NCBI GenBank assembly: GCA_014529385.2
Contig: CM043942.1
Coordinates: 30,220,969 to 30,284,968 of the forward strand
Source of the DNA: Adiantum capillus-veneris
Taxonomy: Eukaryota; Streptophyta; Polypodiopsida; Polypodiales; Pteridaceae
Reading direction: 5' to 3'
DNA length: 64,000 nt
In this document: piece after piece, positions 18,681-29,896 of the stretch
Layout of the letters: each line of letters begins with the position of its first letter
Position numbering within the stretch: the first letter of the stretch is position 1
Notes under the pieces: generated by a model
Told to the model about the DNA's origin: nothing
Seen by the model: only the letters and a program-made list of their open reading frames with translations
Database searches by the model: none
Position numbers and translations under genes: made by a program

Positions 18681-21600
18681 TAAGGGTACAGGAATTTCAT
18701 CCCCCTCAGGTGTTACCCAGGTCGTCCCCCTATTTCCCCAAGTGTCTATGGTTGCTGCTAGGTGGACCTAATCCACATTGTCCGACTCAGTCATCCCAAG
18801 TAGTACATCCATATAAGGAGAATCTTCCTCAACATCAGTGTCCGCTTTACATGTGTAACAATACTGCAATGGGGCCGAGTGAACTGTGTGTCAAATCACG
18901 ATTGATTATAAACCTGTTTCCTAGAGGATGTGCTCGACGTGTCACAAGATCCACTTGAATGACAGAATCTTGGAACTGCAAGTAGACATGGTTTTTAGAC
19001 CAATCATGCACCATTTTTGCTTCCCTCATGAAAGGACGTCCTAAGATCATCTCTGATGCCATAGTGTGTTTGGAGAAATCCATAACAATAAAGGTAATCC
19101 TTATTTTATGTCCAAAGACCTTGATCTTGAGATCTTCTAGCATCCCAATAGGTTTAACAATAGACCCATTGGCCATCTTCACTACTATGGTTGTGGTCGC
19201 AAGGCGAGGTCTTCCCATAGTTTCCCAGCAATTTTTAGTCACAATGCTAACCCCAGGGCCACCATCAAGGATTCCCTTCGCAATTAATCCCTTAGTAGTG
19301 ATTGGTATAGTCGCATTAGATTCATCACCCTCAAAGTATTGTCCCAACTTGTTAACAGGTATTTCTATAACAAGGTTCTCATCTAGGTTGGGTTGTGGAT
19401 CTAAGTGTTCCTCCTCTGTTGGCATCTCCCCAGCTCCATCCATCTGTGCAAATTGTGGTAGCCCAAACTTCAGTTCTCCATTGAGGAAGGCTTGAAGAGA
19501 TGAGACTAGCTCGGGGTCTTTATATAGTTTGGACATGATGGTGGTTCTAACTTCTGAAGACATGAAATCCATCAATTTGGCAATGTTTAACGACACCTTT
19601 TGGCCTTGAGTCCCTTGACGTGGGGAAGATGGGATCTCCATTTCTTCAATAGGATCAGGTAGTCCCTCTGTAAACATTCTTTCCATCAAGAAGTGAGTAC
19701 GCCCACTTTCCCATGACTTTAAGTCACTTTCTTCTTGGATGACACTAGGTATGTCTAAGGGTCTATGCACTTGGTGAGGTTGTTGTTGCGTAGGGAACAC
19801 GATGTCTGTAATCTGGATCTTCCTAGGTGTTGGTTCTAGACCCCTTTGGGTATCTTCTACCAAACTCCTTAATTGCTTGACTCGCTCAATCTCCTCTGTA
19901 GGGTTTGGGTAAGTTTCTATCTTCTTTTTGGATCCTGGCCATTGTGGCTCATGAAGATCTTCCTTGTTGGTTTCTATGTTAGTGGTTGTTTTGGTCTCCA
20001 TGGTTTCACCTGAATCAGAATCTTCTTCAGCGTCGTTCATATATACTGGGTTGTCACCAGTCCCTATGTTGGTCTTTGAACTGGGGTCTGACTTCGCTGC
20101 TTTTTGCGATCTCTTTCTTCGTGTTTTCTTCTTCTTCTAAGATTGGGCAATTGATGCCGTGTCTCTTTCCTCAAGAATATAATTATTTTTTTGGAGCATC
20201 GATCGTGTGAGTACGTTTACTGGTACCACGGGTGTACTTGGTGATGGCTCCTTGGTAACTTCAATCAAGTTTAATGGCGTGATCTTCGGTGCATTTGGAT
20301 TATTTGGACATTGGGCAATCAAATGATCTATGCCACATCGATTACACATGAGTATCGGCATTGTAGACATGCTCGCTTGATTGGTTTGCATAAGTGTGGC
20401 GTTCTTTTGTAGCCTAATAGGACACTCGGCTACACGATGTGGACCTCCACACTCATAGCAAGAGGTGGTCTCTTAACAGTGTAGTTGATATTTTGGCCTC
20501 TTGCCGCAAGAGCAACTACTTGATATACGGGTTTGACTTGTCCCCAATAGTCCTCCATGTAGTATTGTGGACTTTCTTCAAGCACATCCATCCCATAGGC
20601 GATATTAGGATCTATATCTTCCTCATAGCCTTCCAAAGAAGAAATAGATGACTCACAACCCACTTGATTCACAGAAGTGATTCTCGGATGTGGTGGTTGC
20701 GGTCCTAGCACTGGAGGTGGTAAGGGTGTTGTTTGAACAACATTTTGGGCCCTAGGGACCATGTGTTGTGCTGTTTGTTCAATAGGTGGGGCCGGCATCA
20801 AGGCAGGCACTCGAGGTGTGTCTGTCCATGCTAAGGTTGGTCTAGTGGCCATCGCACGCTTAAATACTATGCAATCCTTAGCTTGATGACCATACCTCCC
20901 ACATGCATTGCAGTTCCCATTGAATTTTACTCTAAAAGTAGGGCATTCACTGGTACTATGCGGTCCATAGCATATTGAGCACCATTGCTACTCCCTTCTT
21001 GGATACATATCATTGTTTTGCGGAGCACGATTGTCTCTAAGACTCTCTTGAATAGCCTTGGTGAGATCTGCTAAAGTCATCTCAGATATCTTTGGCTCCT
21101 TAGCAATAGGCTTTAGGGTCATTGGCTGATGCCCTGATGCTTGCGAGCTAATAGATTTAGGCTCATCAGACACTCTTTCTTCTTGAATCATTAAATTATC
21201 CTCCAATTGGATCGCATTGGTGGTGACTGCTTCCCAAGTGGTGATACCTCTAATGACTAGGCCATTGTAGATATCCTCATGTCGTAACCCCCTAATGAAT
21301 CTATCAAGCAATTGGTTATTGTTGAAGCGCTCATTTGGATTACAACGAGAATTCAAATGCTTCAAGAGACTTATAAAGTCTCTCACCGACTCTCCTTCCT
21401 CTCGTTGGGCTTTCTGGAGCTGAGAGGCTACACCCCAAAGCACTCCCTCTCGTATGTATTCTTTTAAGAACAGTCTCCTAAGAGTAGGGTAAATCATTTT
21501 TTCTTCCACCCTTAGGGTTCTATACCAATCCCCAGCCTTTCCACTTAAGGTTAGGCTTAAAGCATTGCTCTTATGTAGGTCATTGTGTTCTCCTAGAGAA

Positions 21601-23126
21601 TCGCATATTTGTTCAAACACTTCGATATGCTTTCGCACATCCCCGTCTCCACTAAATTTTTGTGTAAGCTTGGCTATTTGTACTGCCTTACTTCTAGGCT
21701 CTCTATCAGGCGTATTACGCATATTCTCAGCAATAGATGGACCGATATCTTGAGCAAATGTTGCCAAGTCACCTAAGTGAGCAGGCACCGTGGGTGAAGG
21801 TGCTCCAGAGACTACATGTGGAGTAGGTATTGGAATCGGGCTTGGCGCATAGGAAACCCTTGGGTATGATGTTGTGCCATGTGGTGGTCCATAGTTCATA
21901 TGAGTGGCCCTAGGCATAGTAGACGTTGGATGTGACATGCTAATGCTAGCCGGTATAGTCCCATGGAAATAAGAACTTGGGTGTTGTGGTTGTGGGGCAT
22001 AGGTAGTTGAAACAATGGGAGGGGTAGGGACTACATGAGTACGTGAACCCATAGGTGCATACGATTGGTACGCACTTGTAGGTACTATTGCAGGTATTGA
22101 GCTACCATGTAGCAGTGCTTTACTAACAAAGGAGGTCCATGGTGTGTTTCTTGGCATGCCCATCATTGGGGTAGGCATGGTAGCCGTGGTGTCATCAAGG
22201 GAAAGATGAGCTAGACTTGGAAAAGTAAAGCTATCACTTGTGGGCTCATATTGCATTGAGACCCCTGGCGAAACAACAGATGGGGGATCGATGGGACTCA
22301 CTGGGGGAGTCTCCATTTGTGATAGAGTGGGTTGTTTCTCTTTGCCCGTGTCTAAAAATCGCATAAGACCAGTCGAAGGTATGTTTATTCCTCAATTTTG
22401 CCTCTCAGACTGGATAATCCTATGGATGACATTGTATATCATGTGTTGTTGTTCCTCTAGACTAGTGGCACTAGATGTGGATTGTACAACTTCTAACCAA
22501 CCCACATGGTATGTGTAGCCCATGTATAGGTCGGTCAAAGTCTCCGTGTGTAGGTCATATTCCCAAATTTCATTGAGAAATACCCCGTCCAAACTTGGTG
22601 TACTAGAGGGTTGCCGTGAGGTAGATGCAATGTTGCTTCCCGTGTTTTGACTTTTAGTCACCGCTACCTTAGAGGCGACTTTGGAAGGTGGTAGCTCGAT
22701 AGAGCCCTCATTAAATGAGGTAGGTAGAATGTCCACGTGGACACTCTAAGGGAGTGTGGGGTCTACAGGAGATGTGAATGGTGATTCTACTTCCCCACCC
22801 CCTTCGTTTACTTCACTAGTTGTAGGTTCAGAGCGCGTAGCTCTACTAAAAGTTTCCATCAAACGGCTAAAAACACTAGTTCCAGGTTGCTGGGCCCAGC
22901 TAGGTACGGTTTCATTTGTTCCCCCGGGGCTTTGTGTAAGATGCTCTTCCATAATATCGTAGTCAGAGGAAGAGTCGCTAGCCGCTATATTTGGGTCTTG
23001 GGTTGCACTACCTTGGGTCCCCGCCGAGGGCGTAGATCCTAGCGTGGAAGGATAGTGAGTACCCCCGTAAATCGAAGCACTAGCTAGTTGTTCGGACTCT
23101 AGAACAAGACCAGAGCGTAGATACAT
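18681..23126 (-). pseudogene. Gag and first protease-like region of outer Gypsy element (broken)
   Basis: Starts MYLRSGLVLE (ATG complement at 23124-23126). It runs through the Pro-rich gag, the gag core (AGDWYRTLR...LFLKEYI, about 21390-21560), zinc knuckles (about 20330-20990) and a DGG retropepsin-like domain (about 18960-19330). It is interrupted by stops near 22746, 22392 and 20987, a frameshift near 20430-20460, and further lesions around 20110 and 18770. Sequence similarity to the intact copy is high along its whole length. The layout (long gag, no RT or integrase) is that of a non-autonomous gag-bearing derivative that later decayed. Confidence 0.88.
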
Positions 23127-23880
23127 GTGCTTTGGGTGCCCTACAAGTGTCGGCAAGTACCCTCAAAGGTTACTTGCTTTGTTTTGTGGGTGTTTTGCAC
23201 ACCCGTTTTCTACTTGATTTTGATGTTTTTTTAATGTTTGATTTTTTTGATTGAAGTGTGTGATAGCTCGAAACGAGCGTATCACTTAAAGGGTCGCTGT
23301 GTGCTTTACAGCACAATTTTCGGGCATCTGACGTTCCGTTGGTCCTCAAAAATCAAATTTTAGCTACATGTGAAACTAAAATTCGTTTTTTTAAAAGGCG
23401 GCTGAGGCCTGGGCCTGAGCGTGAGCTTAGGCTTGGGTTTGGGCTTGGGTCTGGGAGATATTCTCGATCCCGGTCCTACCTTTAAAATTTTTTATTTTTT
23501 ATTTATTTTATTTTTATTTTTATTTTTATTTTTATTATTTTTTATTTTTTTAAAAGGATAAGGTCGCCGCGGCCTGCGCGAGAGCACACACACACTCTCT
23601 CTACCTACTTCTAACTAATACACCTACTCTTACACACTAACACACTCTATTAACTCTCACTAATCTACTTCCTACTTATTGTACACAGAAAACTAACTAC
23701 CTTAATACACAGAGAATAAACACAGAACCTTTGAAAAACTCCATTAATAAAAAAAACACACAGTATAACACCAGATCCCTCTTCTCAACACACACACACA
23801 CACTCCTTCCTTACCTTTCCTACGATAGAAATTGCACCATGGAGAAGCACAGAGTGCTACTCGAGCTTCATGTATGGCAC
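23127..23880 (-). other. 5' leader of outer Gypsy element
   Basis: Equivalent to 16635-17607. It contains the conserved hairpin at 23262-23283, a second small hairpin at 23300-23315 (TGTGCT, loop TTAC, AGCACA), a G-run block at 23401-23455, a (TTTTA)n-like tract at 23488-23552 and the short unit ACACTC near 23586-23660. No gene is seen. Confidence 0.7.
23262..23283 (-). promoter_or_regulatory. Conserved leader hairpin, outer copy
   Basis: Same stem as 16757-16778 (GATAGCTC / GAGCGTATC), with loop GAAAC in place of AAAAC. Confidence 0.6.
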
Positions 23881-23881
23881 T

Positions 23882-23898
23882 CCCCGGCAACGGCGCCA
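23882..23898 (-). other. Primer-binding site, tRNA-Asp type, outer Gypsy element
   Basis: The plus strand reads CCCCGGCAACGGCGCCA, an exact match to the 3' end of plant tRNA-Asp as I know it. Four bases separate it from the LTR. Confidence 0.9.
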
Positions 23899-23902
23899 AA
23901 AA

Positions 23903-24482
23903 AGTGCGTGTATGTCGCACGTGTCTATGCAAGGAACTTGCCGATACACCGTGTGTGAGCCACAAATGGCTCCAAGCACACAACAAGCCTAAACTAGTAA
24001 GCTCAAAGAAGGCGATGGTGTGTCACTCACCGCTCTACGCTTGCTTTGTGGAGGATTCCTCGTCGCGAAGTAGAAGGAGACGCCGTTACGCCGCGCTTAA
24101 CCGCCTCACCGCCGCCGTGCCGCCGCAATGCTCGATCGCACACACACACACTCTCTCTCTCACACATACACACACACACACAAGGAGGTGAAGAAGAAGA
24201 AGATGGAGATGGAGATGGAGCAAGAGCACTCTTCTATTGCACAAATGAGAGAATGAGTGAATTTTAGGTTTAGTTGACTTTTATATGAGCTCGCCCCATT
24301 CACACTTGGGTGCCCATGCTTAGCCAACTAATCCCTTGAATGTTCCAGTTAGAGTGCGCCTCTCATCGGCGATTACTCTTACCCTTTTCCTATTGGACCG
24401 ACAAGCCCGGTACCCGACTCTACAAGTAAATAATACAACGTCCGCCGTAGGTTAGAACGTCCATGAGCCGTGAGGGTTAACA
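23903..24482 (-). repeat. 5' LTR of outer Gypsy element
   Basis: 580 bp. The first plus-strand base is A where the other three copies have T. A minus-strand TATA box lies at 24279-24285. It has many single-base differences from 2218-2795. Confidence 0.93.
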
Positions 24483-24487
24483 ACGGC

Positions 24488-24533
24488 GGTCCTAAGTGTG
24501 TTCACACATCACTACCACATGTATATGGTAACA
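24488..24533 (-). repeat. 5' LTR of Copia A copy 1, outer part (split LTR)
   Basis: Continues the LTR broken at 2217. It ends in GGTAACA, the complement of the LTR start TGTTACC. The next five bases (24534-24538, ATTTC) should be the element's right target duplication; the left one is outside the window. Confidence 0.82.
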
Positions 24534-25190
24534 ATTTCCACCAAAATTACATGGTTTTTGGACTTAGGTTAGGTTGCTTGTTAAGACACATGAGTGTTTA
24601 TAAGTGGTTTTTGTTTCATGCTTGTTAGTTCATGCATATCATGGTTGAGCAAGAAGCAACCTACTGTGGCCACTTCCAGTTGTGAAGTTGAGTACATGGC
24701 AATCTTCACAGCTATGGTTGAGTGTATGGCTTAGACACCTTATGACTGATTTGGGTGTTGGACAGGACATTGCCAACATCATGACTGATTTGGGTGTATG
24801 GCTTAGACACCTTATGATCGATTTGGGTGTTGGATAGGACACTACCAACATCATCTACACTGACACTCAGAGCACATTGGTAGTTGCAAGAAACCCAATT
24901 TTTCATGCTCGCAAAAAGCACATTGAGGTGCATTATCACTATGTCAGAGAGAGACTCTCAGCAGGAGAGATCAACTTGGCTTATGTGACAACATAGGATA
25001 ACCTTGTAGATCTGTTTACAAAGGCATTTCCTTGCGAGAAGTGCAAAGCTATCCGCAAAGCTTTGGGCTTGCTCCCCCTTTTTGTATTGATCATGTCCTT
25101 AGGGCATGGCACTTCCCTATACACTATGTGCCACCTCTCGTTCACCGCATCACTCCCGGGGGGATTTATTACCATATATATGTGGTAGAA
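24534..25190 (+). mobile_element. 3' scrap of a Copia family A element
   Basis: Plus-strand remains of the RNase H end (KHIEVHYHYVRERLSAGEIN), the TKAFP/KALGLLP end of pol, a polypurine tract near 25155-25165 and the first bases of the LTR, which stops at about 25190. A 72-bp tandem duplication lies inside it at 24725-24850. The 5' part and most of the LTR are gone. It is not continuous with copy 2. Confidence 0.8.
24725..24850 (+). repeat. 72-bp tandem duplication within Copia RNase H scrap
   Basis: A segment starting TATGGCTTAGACACC and running through GATTTGGGTGTTGGA appears at 24725 and again, slightly diverged, at 24797. Confidence 0.75.
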
Positions 25191-25414
25191 AAAGGAGGTG
25201 AGGATAGAGTTTTTACCCATTTAGAGGGCCTAAATATGCTCATCCTATCTTACTTAGGTGATAAAATAAATTAATAAAACATAACTCTTTTAGATTAGTT
25301 ATTGATGATAAAAAAAAGCATCAAAATTGTAATTCTTTGATATTTCCATCCAAAAAATAAAACAAATTCAAAACATGACAAACTATCAGATCATAAACCT
25401 TTGACATTCATAGA
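25191..25414. other. AT-rich spacer between Copia remnants
   Basis: No frame, repeat or element match seen. It separates the 3' scrap from copy 2. Confidence 0.5.
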
Positions 25415-25557
25415 GCTGACAAATAATTTTGTCAATGCCGTTTTTTGCATAACAGATCCCTTACAATCTTCTATGGTTTGTGCTATATAGCACGTGATGT
25501 TCCCACTTCGTTTCTCCTCTTTTCGGGCAGTTTTCACATAAAGTACATGCATTCCCC

Positions 25558-26475
25558 ATGGCCAACAACAACACATATGTGTTCAAGATGTTTGCTACTG
25601 AGGACAGATTGGATGGGGATAATTACCCTACGTGGGCTTACATGATGCAACATGTTCTTGTGTCAAAGGGTGTCTGGAATATTGTGAAGGGCATTGATGT
25701 ATGTCCTGGTTCTGAGGATGTAGGCGATGTTGAGGATGTTGCAGGTCTTGCTGCAAGGATTGCTGCTGTTAGAGTTGTTTTGCCTACGACAGAACAAGCT
25801 CGTTGGGATGTAAAAGATGCACAGGCTCATACATTGATCGTGTTGTCTATGAAGTGCACTATTACTCCCCACATTCGTTCAACAAAATCTGCAAAACAAG
25901 CTTAAGATATTCTACCTGCTCTTTATGCAAGTCGCAATGAGGCAAAAATTGCATTGTTGCGTAAAGAGCTGAAGTCCAAGATTATTACATGAGGAAGATG
26001 ATATGGACACTTTCCTTGCTGGTGTCAAGGATAACAATGAGCTACTTATTTTTGTAGGTGAAGTTATTTCAGATAGTTCCCTTGTGCAGACGTTCTTGAT
26101 GCCTTGCCAGATTCTTACGAGACTTTTGCTAGTACTTGGAGACTTATGACCCAAGGAAATCCTGAAGTTGTCAAGTTTGATGCATTGTGCACATTGCTGT
26201 TGCAAGAGTCACTTTCTAGAAAAAACAAGACTATATAGCGTGCAGTTGAACATGCTTTTATTGCTACTCAAAGAAAAGGTGGTAACAACAATGCAACCAC
26301 TTCTCATGGTTCTTCTGCGAGTGGAAAATCACATGTTGCTAATGCTTCTACTGGCAACAATTCGTCTAGAAATTATGGTGATAAGGGAAAAAAGAAGATG
26401 CGTTGCCATTACTATAAAGCTAATGATCACTTGATCAAGCAGTGTCCTAAGTTGAAGGCCAACTTAGGCTAAGAA
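25558..26475 (+). pseudogene. Copia gag remnant
   Basis: Starts MANNNTYVFKMFATEDRLDGDNYP... and carries the UBN2-type gag motif TITPHIRSTKSAKQA. Frameshifts after about 25905 and 25990. A zinc knuckle of CX2C type is readable near 26400-26450 (HYYKANDHLIKQCPK). Confidence 0.85.
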
Positions 26476-26522
26476 GAAAGAGGGTGCTTCCACTATAAAA
26501 TGCAACTATTGTTGAGTCTTTT

Positions 26523-27960
26523 GTGAAAGGAAATTGTGATGCTGATGTTGATGTAGAATGGGCTTTTAGTGCAGAGTGTACCTTTAATCTTGTTGTCCAT
26601 GATGCATGCATGCAGATTCACATGTGGTATTTTGATAGTGGTGCTACAAAGCACAATACCTCACATCATGATTTGTTCAGCTCTCTTGAGTTCGTCCCTC
26701 ATGGGAATTTAGTTACTTGTGCCAACAATGCCTCTTATCCGGTGCAGGGAGTTGGAAAGTGCTTATTGTTGCAAATGGAAGTTCTTTTACACTTGTTGAT
26801 GCACTTTATGTACCTGGGATCAAGAAGAATATTTTGTTTGTATCTACACTTGCTAGACATGGTCTTGTAATCAAATTTGTGGATGACAACTGTAACGTAC
26901 ATGATCTCAATTTTGGTGATGAAATTGTTGCATCTAGAATTTTATGCCATCAGCTGTATAAGCTCACTTTGTATGACAAGCGTGGACACAATTTTGCAAA
27001 TGTAGTTTTGGATTCGAAGGCTATTTTAGATGCAAAACTTTGGCATGCAATTTGGTTTCAATTTTGGTGATGAAATTGTTGCATCTAGAATTTTATGCCG
27101 TCAGCTATATAAGCTCACTTTGTATGACAAGCATGAACACAATTTTGCAAATGTAGTTTTGGATTCGAAGGCTATTTCAGATGCAAAACTTTGGCATGCA
27201 CGTTTTGGACATTTGAATTTTGCTAGTTTGTTGTGTTTGCAAAAATTTGATATACTTGCTTATTTGCCACCTCTCGAAGCACCTATCAAACATGTTTGTG
27301 AAGGCTGTATTTTGGGTAAGATGCAGTGTTTGAAGTTTCCAAAAGATGGTTCAATTAGGTCCACATGCAGGTTGCAGCTTGTGCATAGTGATATTTGTGG
27401 GCCCATGCAAACTCAGTCCTTGGAAAATTACCTTTACTTTGTGACTTTAATTGATGATTACTCTAGGCATGCATGGGTGTATCCACTTGAAGTGAAGTCC
27501 GAAGTATTTATATGCTTCAAACTATTTCTGGCTATGGCTGAAAATGTCTCAAAATGTACTATGAGCACCCTCCGTTCCGATCAAGGGGGGAGTATATGTC
27601 TCATGAATTTAATGCATTTCTGGCTAGTCGTGGGAGAAAACACCAATGTACAGTGCCTTATATGCCTGAGCAAAATGGTGTTGCTGAGAGGAAAAACAAG
27701 TCTCTTATGAAAATGGCACAACGTATGGTCAAAAGTTAAGCTTTGCTACATTCGTTTTGGCTTAAGGCCATCATGTGTGCCACTTCTGTATCAAATAGGT
27801 GTCCTACAAAAGCTTTGCAGTCTATGACAACCTTCTATTGAGCACATGCGTGTTTTTGGTTGTTTGGCATATGCTTTGGTGCCACAAACACAACACAAAA
27901 ATTGTATGATACGGCTATCAAAAGTATTTTTATTGGTTATAGTGCTGATAGGTTGTATCA
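26523..27960 (+). pseudogene. Copia protease and integrase remnant
   Basis: Protease core WYFDSGATKHNTSHHDLF at about 26625-26680. The GAG-pre-integrase region includes LWHARFGHLNFASL (27189-27230) and CEGCILGKM. The integrase core has the first Asp in HSDICGPM (about 27385), the second in LRSDQGG (27575-27595) and the catalytic Glu in EQNGVAERKN (about 27665-27695). It has several frameshifts and a stop at 27739. Confidence 0.88.
26909..27200 (+). repeat. 151-bp imperfect tandem duplication in Copia pol
   Basis: Copies at about 26909-27049 and 27060-27200, each running from TTTTGGTGATGAAATTG to CTTTGGCATGCA, with a few substitutions. Confidence 0.85.
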
Positions 27961-28059
27961 TCCGCAAACAAGCGTATTCTGGTTTCAGGGATGTAGTGTT
28001 TGTGGAAGATTCTGTTTAGTCTTTGCTGTCATGTACTAGAGACAGTAATGTAACCTCAC

Positions 28060-29082
28060 ATGACATTTATGAGACTTTTCAGTGGTGGAAGTTTGAATGT
28101 AAATTCCAATAAGGCAAATGTACAACCCATGGGGGTTTTTGAAAATGTTATAAATCAGCCTATTACTAATACAGATGTACATGATGTGCTTGATGAGGAA
28201 AGGGCTGAAAATAAGGAGGCTAGAGGTATGCCAAAATGGTTGGTGCATACATTACGTGATAGTAAATTGGATGCACCTTTGTCTAGTCGCACTTGTTCAT
28301 GTCCTTGCCATGCATCTTATGCATCAGATTGTTATGCTTTGGTTGTGTCTAACTCACATGATGTCGAGGAACCTCTGTCTTTTGATGAAGCACAAAATTC
28401 CAAAATTTGGATGGCTGCCATGCAATCAAAATATGATGCACTTATAGAAAAATGACACATGGACTTTATGTGATTTGCCTCCTAGCAAAAAGGCCATTGA
28501 TACGAAGTGGGTTTACAAGTTGAAATGCAAGCCGGATGGTGAGATTGATCGCTATAAGGCTCGACTTGTTGAAAATGGTTATGCCCAACATAAAGGCATA
28601 GATTATGAAGAGACTTTTGCTCCCACTTGTCGTATGACTACTGTGCGTATTCTATGTGCATTGACATCTCATTTTTGGTTGGGATGTACATCAATCAGAA
28701 ATTGTTATTGCTTTCTTGAATGGTGACATATTTGAGGAAGTTTATGTAACACAGCCTCGCAGTTTTGTCAAGAAAGGACAAGAGGATAAAGTGTGCAAAT
28801 GTAACAAAGCTTTGTATGGGTTGAAGCAATCTCCTCATGCTTGGTAGAGAAGATTAACACTCATTTGGTCAAACGAGGCTTTTGTAACAATCCAATAGAA
28901 AGCACATTGTATGTAAAGTGTGAGGGTGATGTACTTCTCATTGTGGTTCTCGGTGTGGATGAATTGTTGATCACTGGACCAAATGAGAGACATATTGATG
29001 AATTTGAGGCTGATTTCTATGCTGCTTTCAAGATGAAAGATTTGACGTTGTTGCATCATTACTTGGGTATACAGTTTAGGCT
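28060..29082 (+). pseudogene. Copia reverse transcriptase remnant
   Basis: WVYKLKCKPDGEIDRYKARL and GIDYEETFAPTCRMTTVR at 28500-28640, YGLKQSPHAW near 28815-28845, and the catalytic box degraded to GVDELL (normally YVDDLL) near 28950-28970. It ends at YLGIQFR, where a deletion joins it to RNase H. Confidence 0.88.
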
Positions 29083-29410
29083 GAGTACATGGCAGTCTTC
29101 ACAGCTACGGTTGAGTGTGTATGGCTCAGACGCCTTATGGCTGATTTGGGTGTTGGATAGGACACTGCCAACACTATCTACACTGACAGTCAGAGCACAT
29201 TGGCAGTTGCGAGGAACCCAGTTTTTCATGCTTGCACAAAGCACATTGAGGTGCATTACCACTATGTCAGGGAGAGACTCTCAGAGCCAGAGAAATCAAC
29301 TTTATGTGCCAACACAGGACAACCTTGCAGACCTTTTCACAAAGGCATTGTCTCGTGAGAAGCTGGAAGCTTTCCACAAATCTTTGGGCTTAGTCCCCTT
29401 TGTAGACTGA
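29083..29410 (+). pseudogene. Copia RNase H remnant
   Basis: Frameshifted C-terminal RNase H. NLADLFTKALSREKLEAFHK is readable at 29320-29380, and the frame ends SLGLVPFVD with a stop. It is followed by a polypurine tract at 29475-29483. Confidence 0.85.
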
Positions 29411-29485
29411 TCATGTCCTCAAGGCATGGAATTTCCCTTTACTCATGTGCCAGCTCTCTTTCACCACATTACTCCAGGGGGGATT

Positions 29486-29621
29486 TGTTACCATATACAT
29501 GTGGTAGTGATGTGTGTGAAGACACATAGGATCGTCGGGGCATTTTTTTCCTCACTAGGAGGTTTTCTCCCTATGCATTGTATATACACCCATCATTCTA
29601 GGGCTATCAATATTTCCATTG
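29486..29621 (+). repeat. 3' LTR of Copia A copy 2, first part
   Basis: Begins TGTTACCATATACATG. It is interrupted after 29621 by the insertion of the element at 29622-33179, which duplicated CATTG (29617-29621 and 33180-33184). Confidence 0.9.
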
Positions 29622-29829
29622 TGTTAGGTAAAGACAATGTGCCTCACCGTGCTTTGATTGTGTCCGTCGGCCAGTGTCCGGCCGCCCGTATTTATCTCCT
29701 TATTCTTTCTACATACAAAGAATAAGGAGCTCTCACTTAGCTCATACAATGAGATTTGGGAGCTCCATCCCACATCCTTGTGTAGTGCTCTCTCTCTCTC
29801 TCTCTCCCTCTCTTCTCTCTCCACCTTTG

Positions 29830-29864
<35 letters not shown>

Positions 29865-29882
29865 CGATCCATTCCTTTCACA
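29622..29882 (+). repeat. 5' LTR of short Copia element, with primer-binding site next to it
   Basis: 261 bp, TGTTAGGTAAAG...TTTCACA. It contains (CT)n at about 29790-29820 and (CA)n at about 29832-29861. TGGTATCAGAGC follows at 29885-29896. Confidence 0.9.
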
Positions 29883-29896
29883 ATTGGTATCAGAGC

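Larger units (their letters stand above)
2218..24482 (-). mobile_element. Large Ty3/Gypsy element, older deletion-derivative copy (outer)
   Basis: Bounded by LTRs at 2218-2795 (3') and 23903-24482 (5'). It sits in the LTR of Copia A copy 1, with target duplication GCGGC (2213-2217) and ACGGC (24483-24487), one mismatch. Without the nested younger element (4674-18203) it is about 8.7 kb. It keeps gag, four zinc knuckles, the first protease-like domain and the C-terminal tail, but lacks RT, RNase H, integrase and the second protease-like domain. Relative to the intact copy, roughly 4.2 kb is gone at about 18680. Its two LTRs differ at many sites by eye, so it is clearly older than the nested copy. 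The frame is broken by several stops and at least one frameshift. Confidence 0.93.

Noticed and set aside
23882-23898. Partial tRNA-Asp gene
   Set aside because: Only the 17-base 3' end is present, four bases from an LTR; it is a primer-binding site.
24534-25190. 5' LTR or start of Copia A copy 2
   Set aside because: The sequence is the 3' end of pol followed by the polypurine tract and LTR start, so it is a separate 3' fragment; copy 2 begins in its leader at about 25415.
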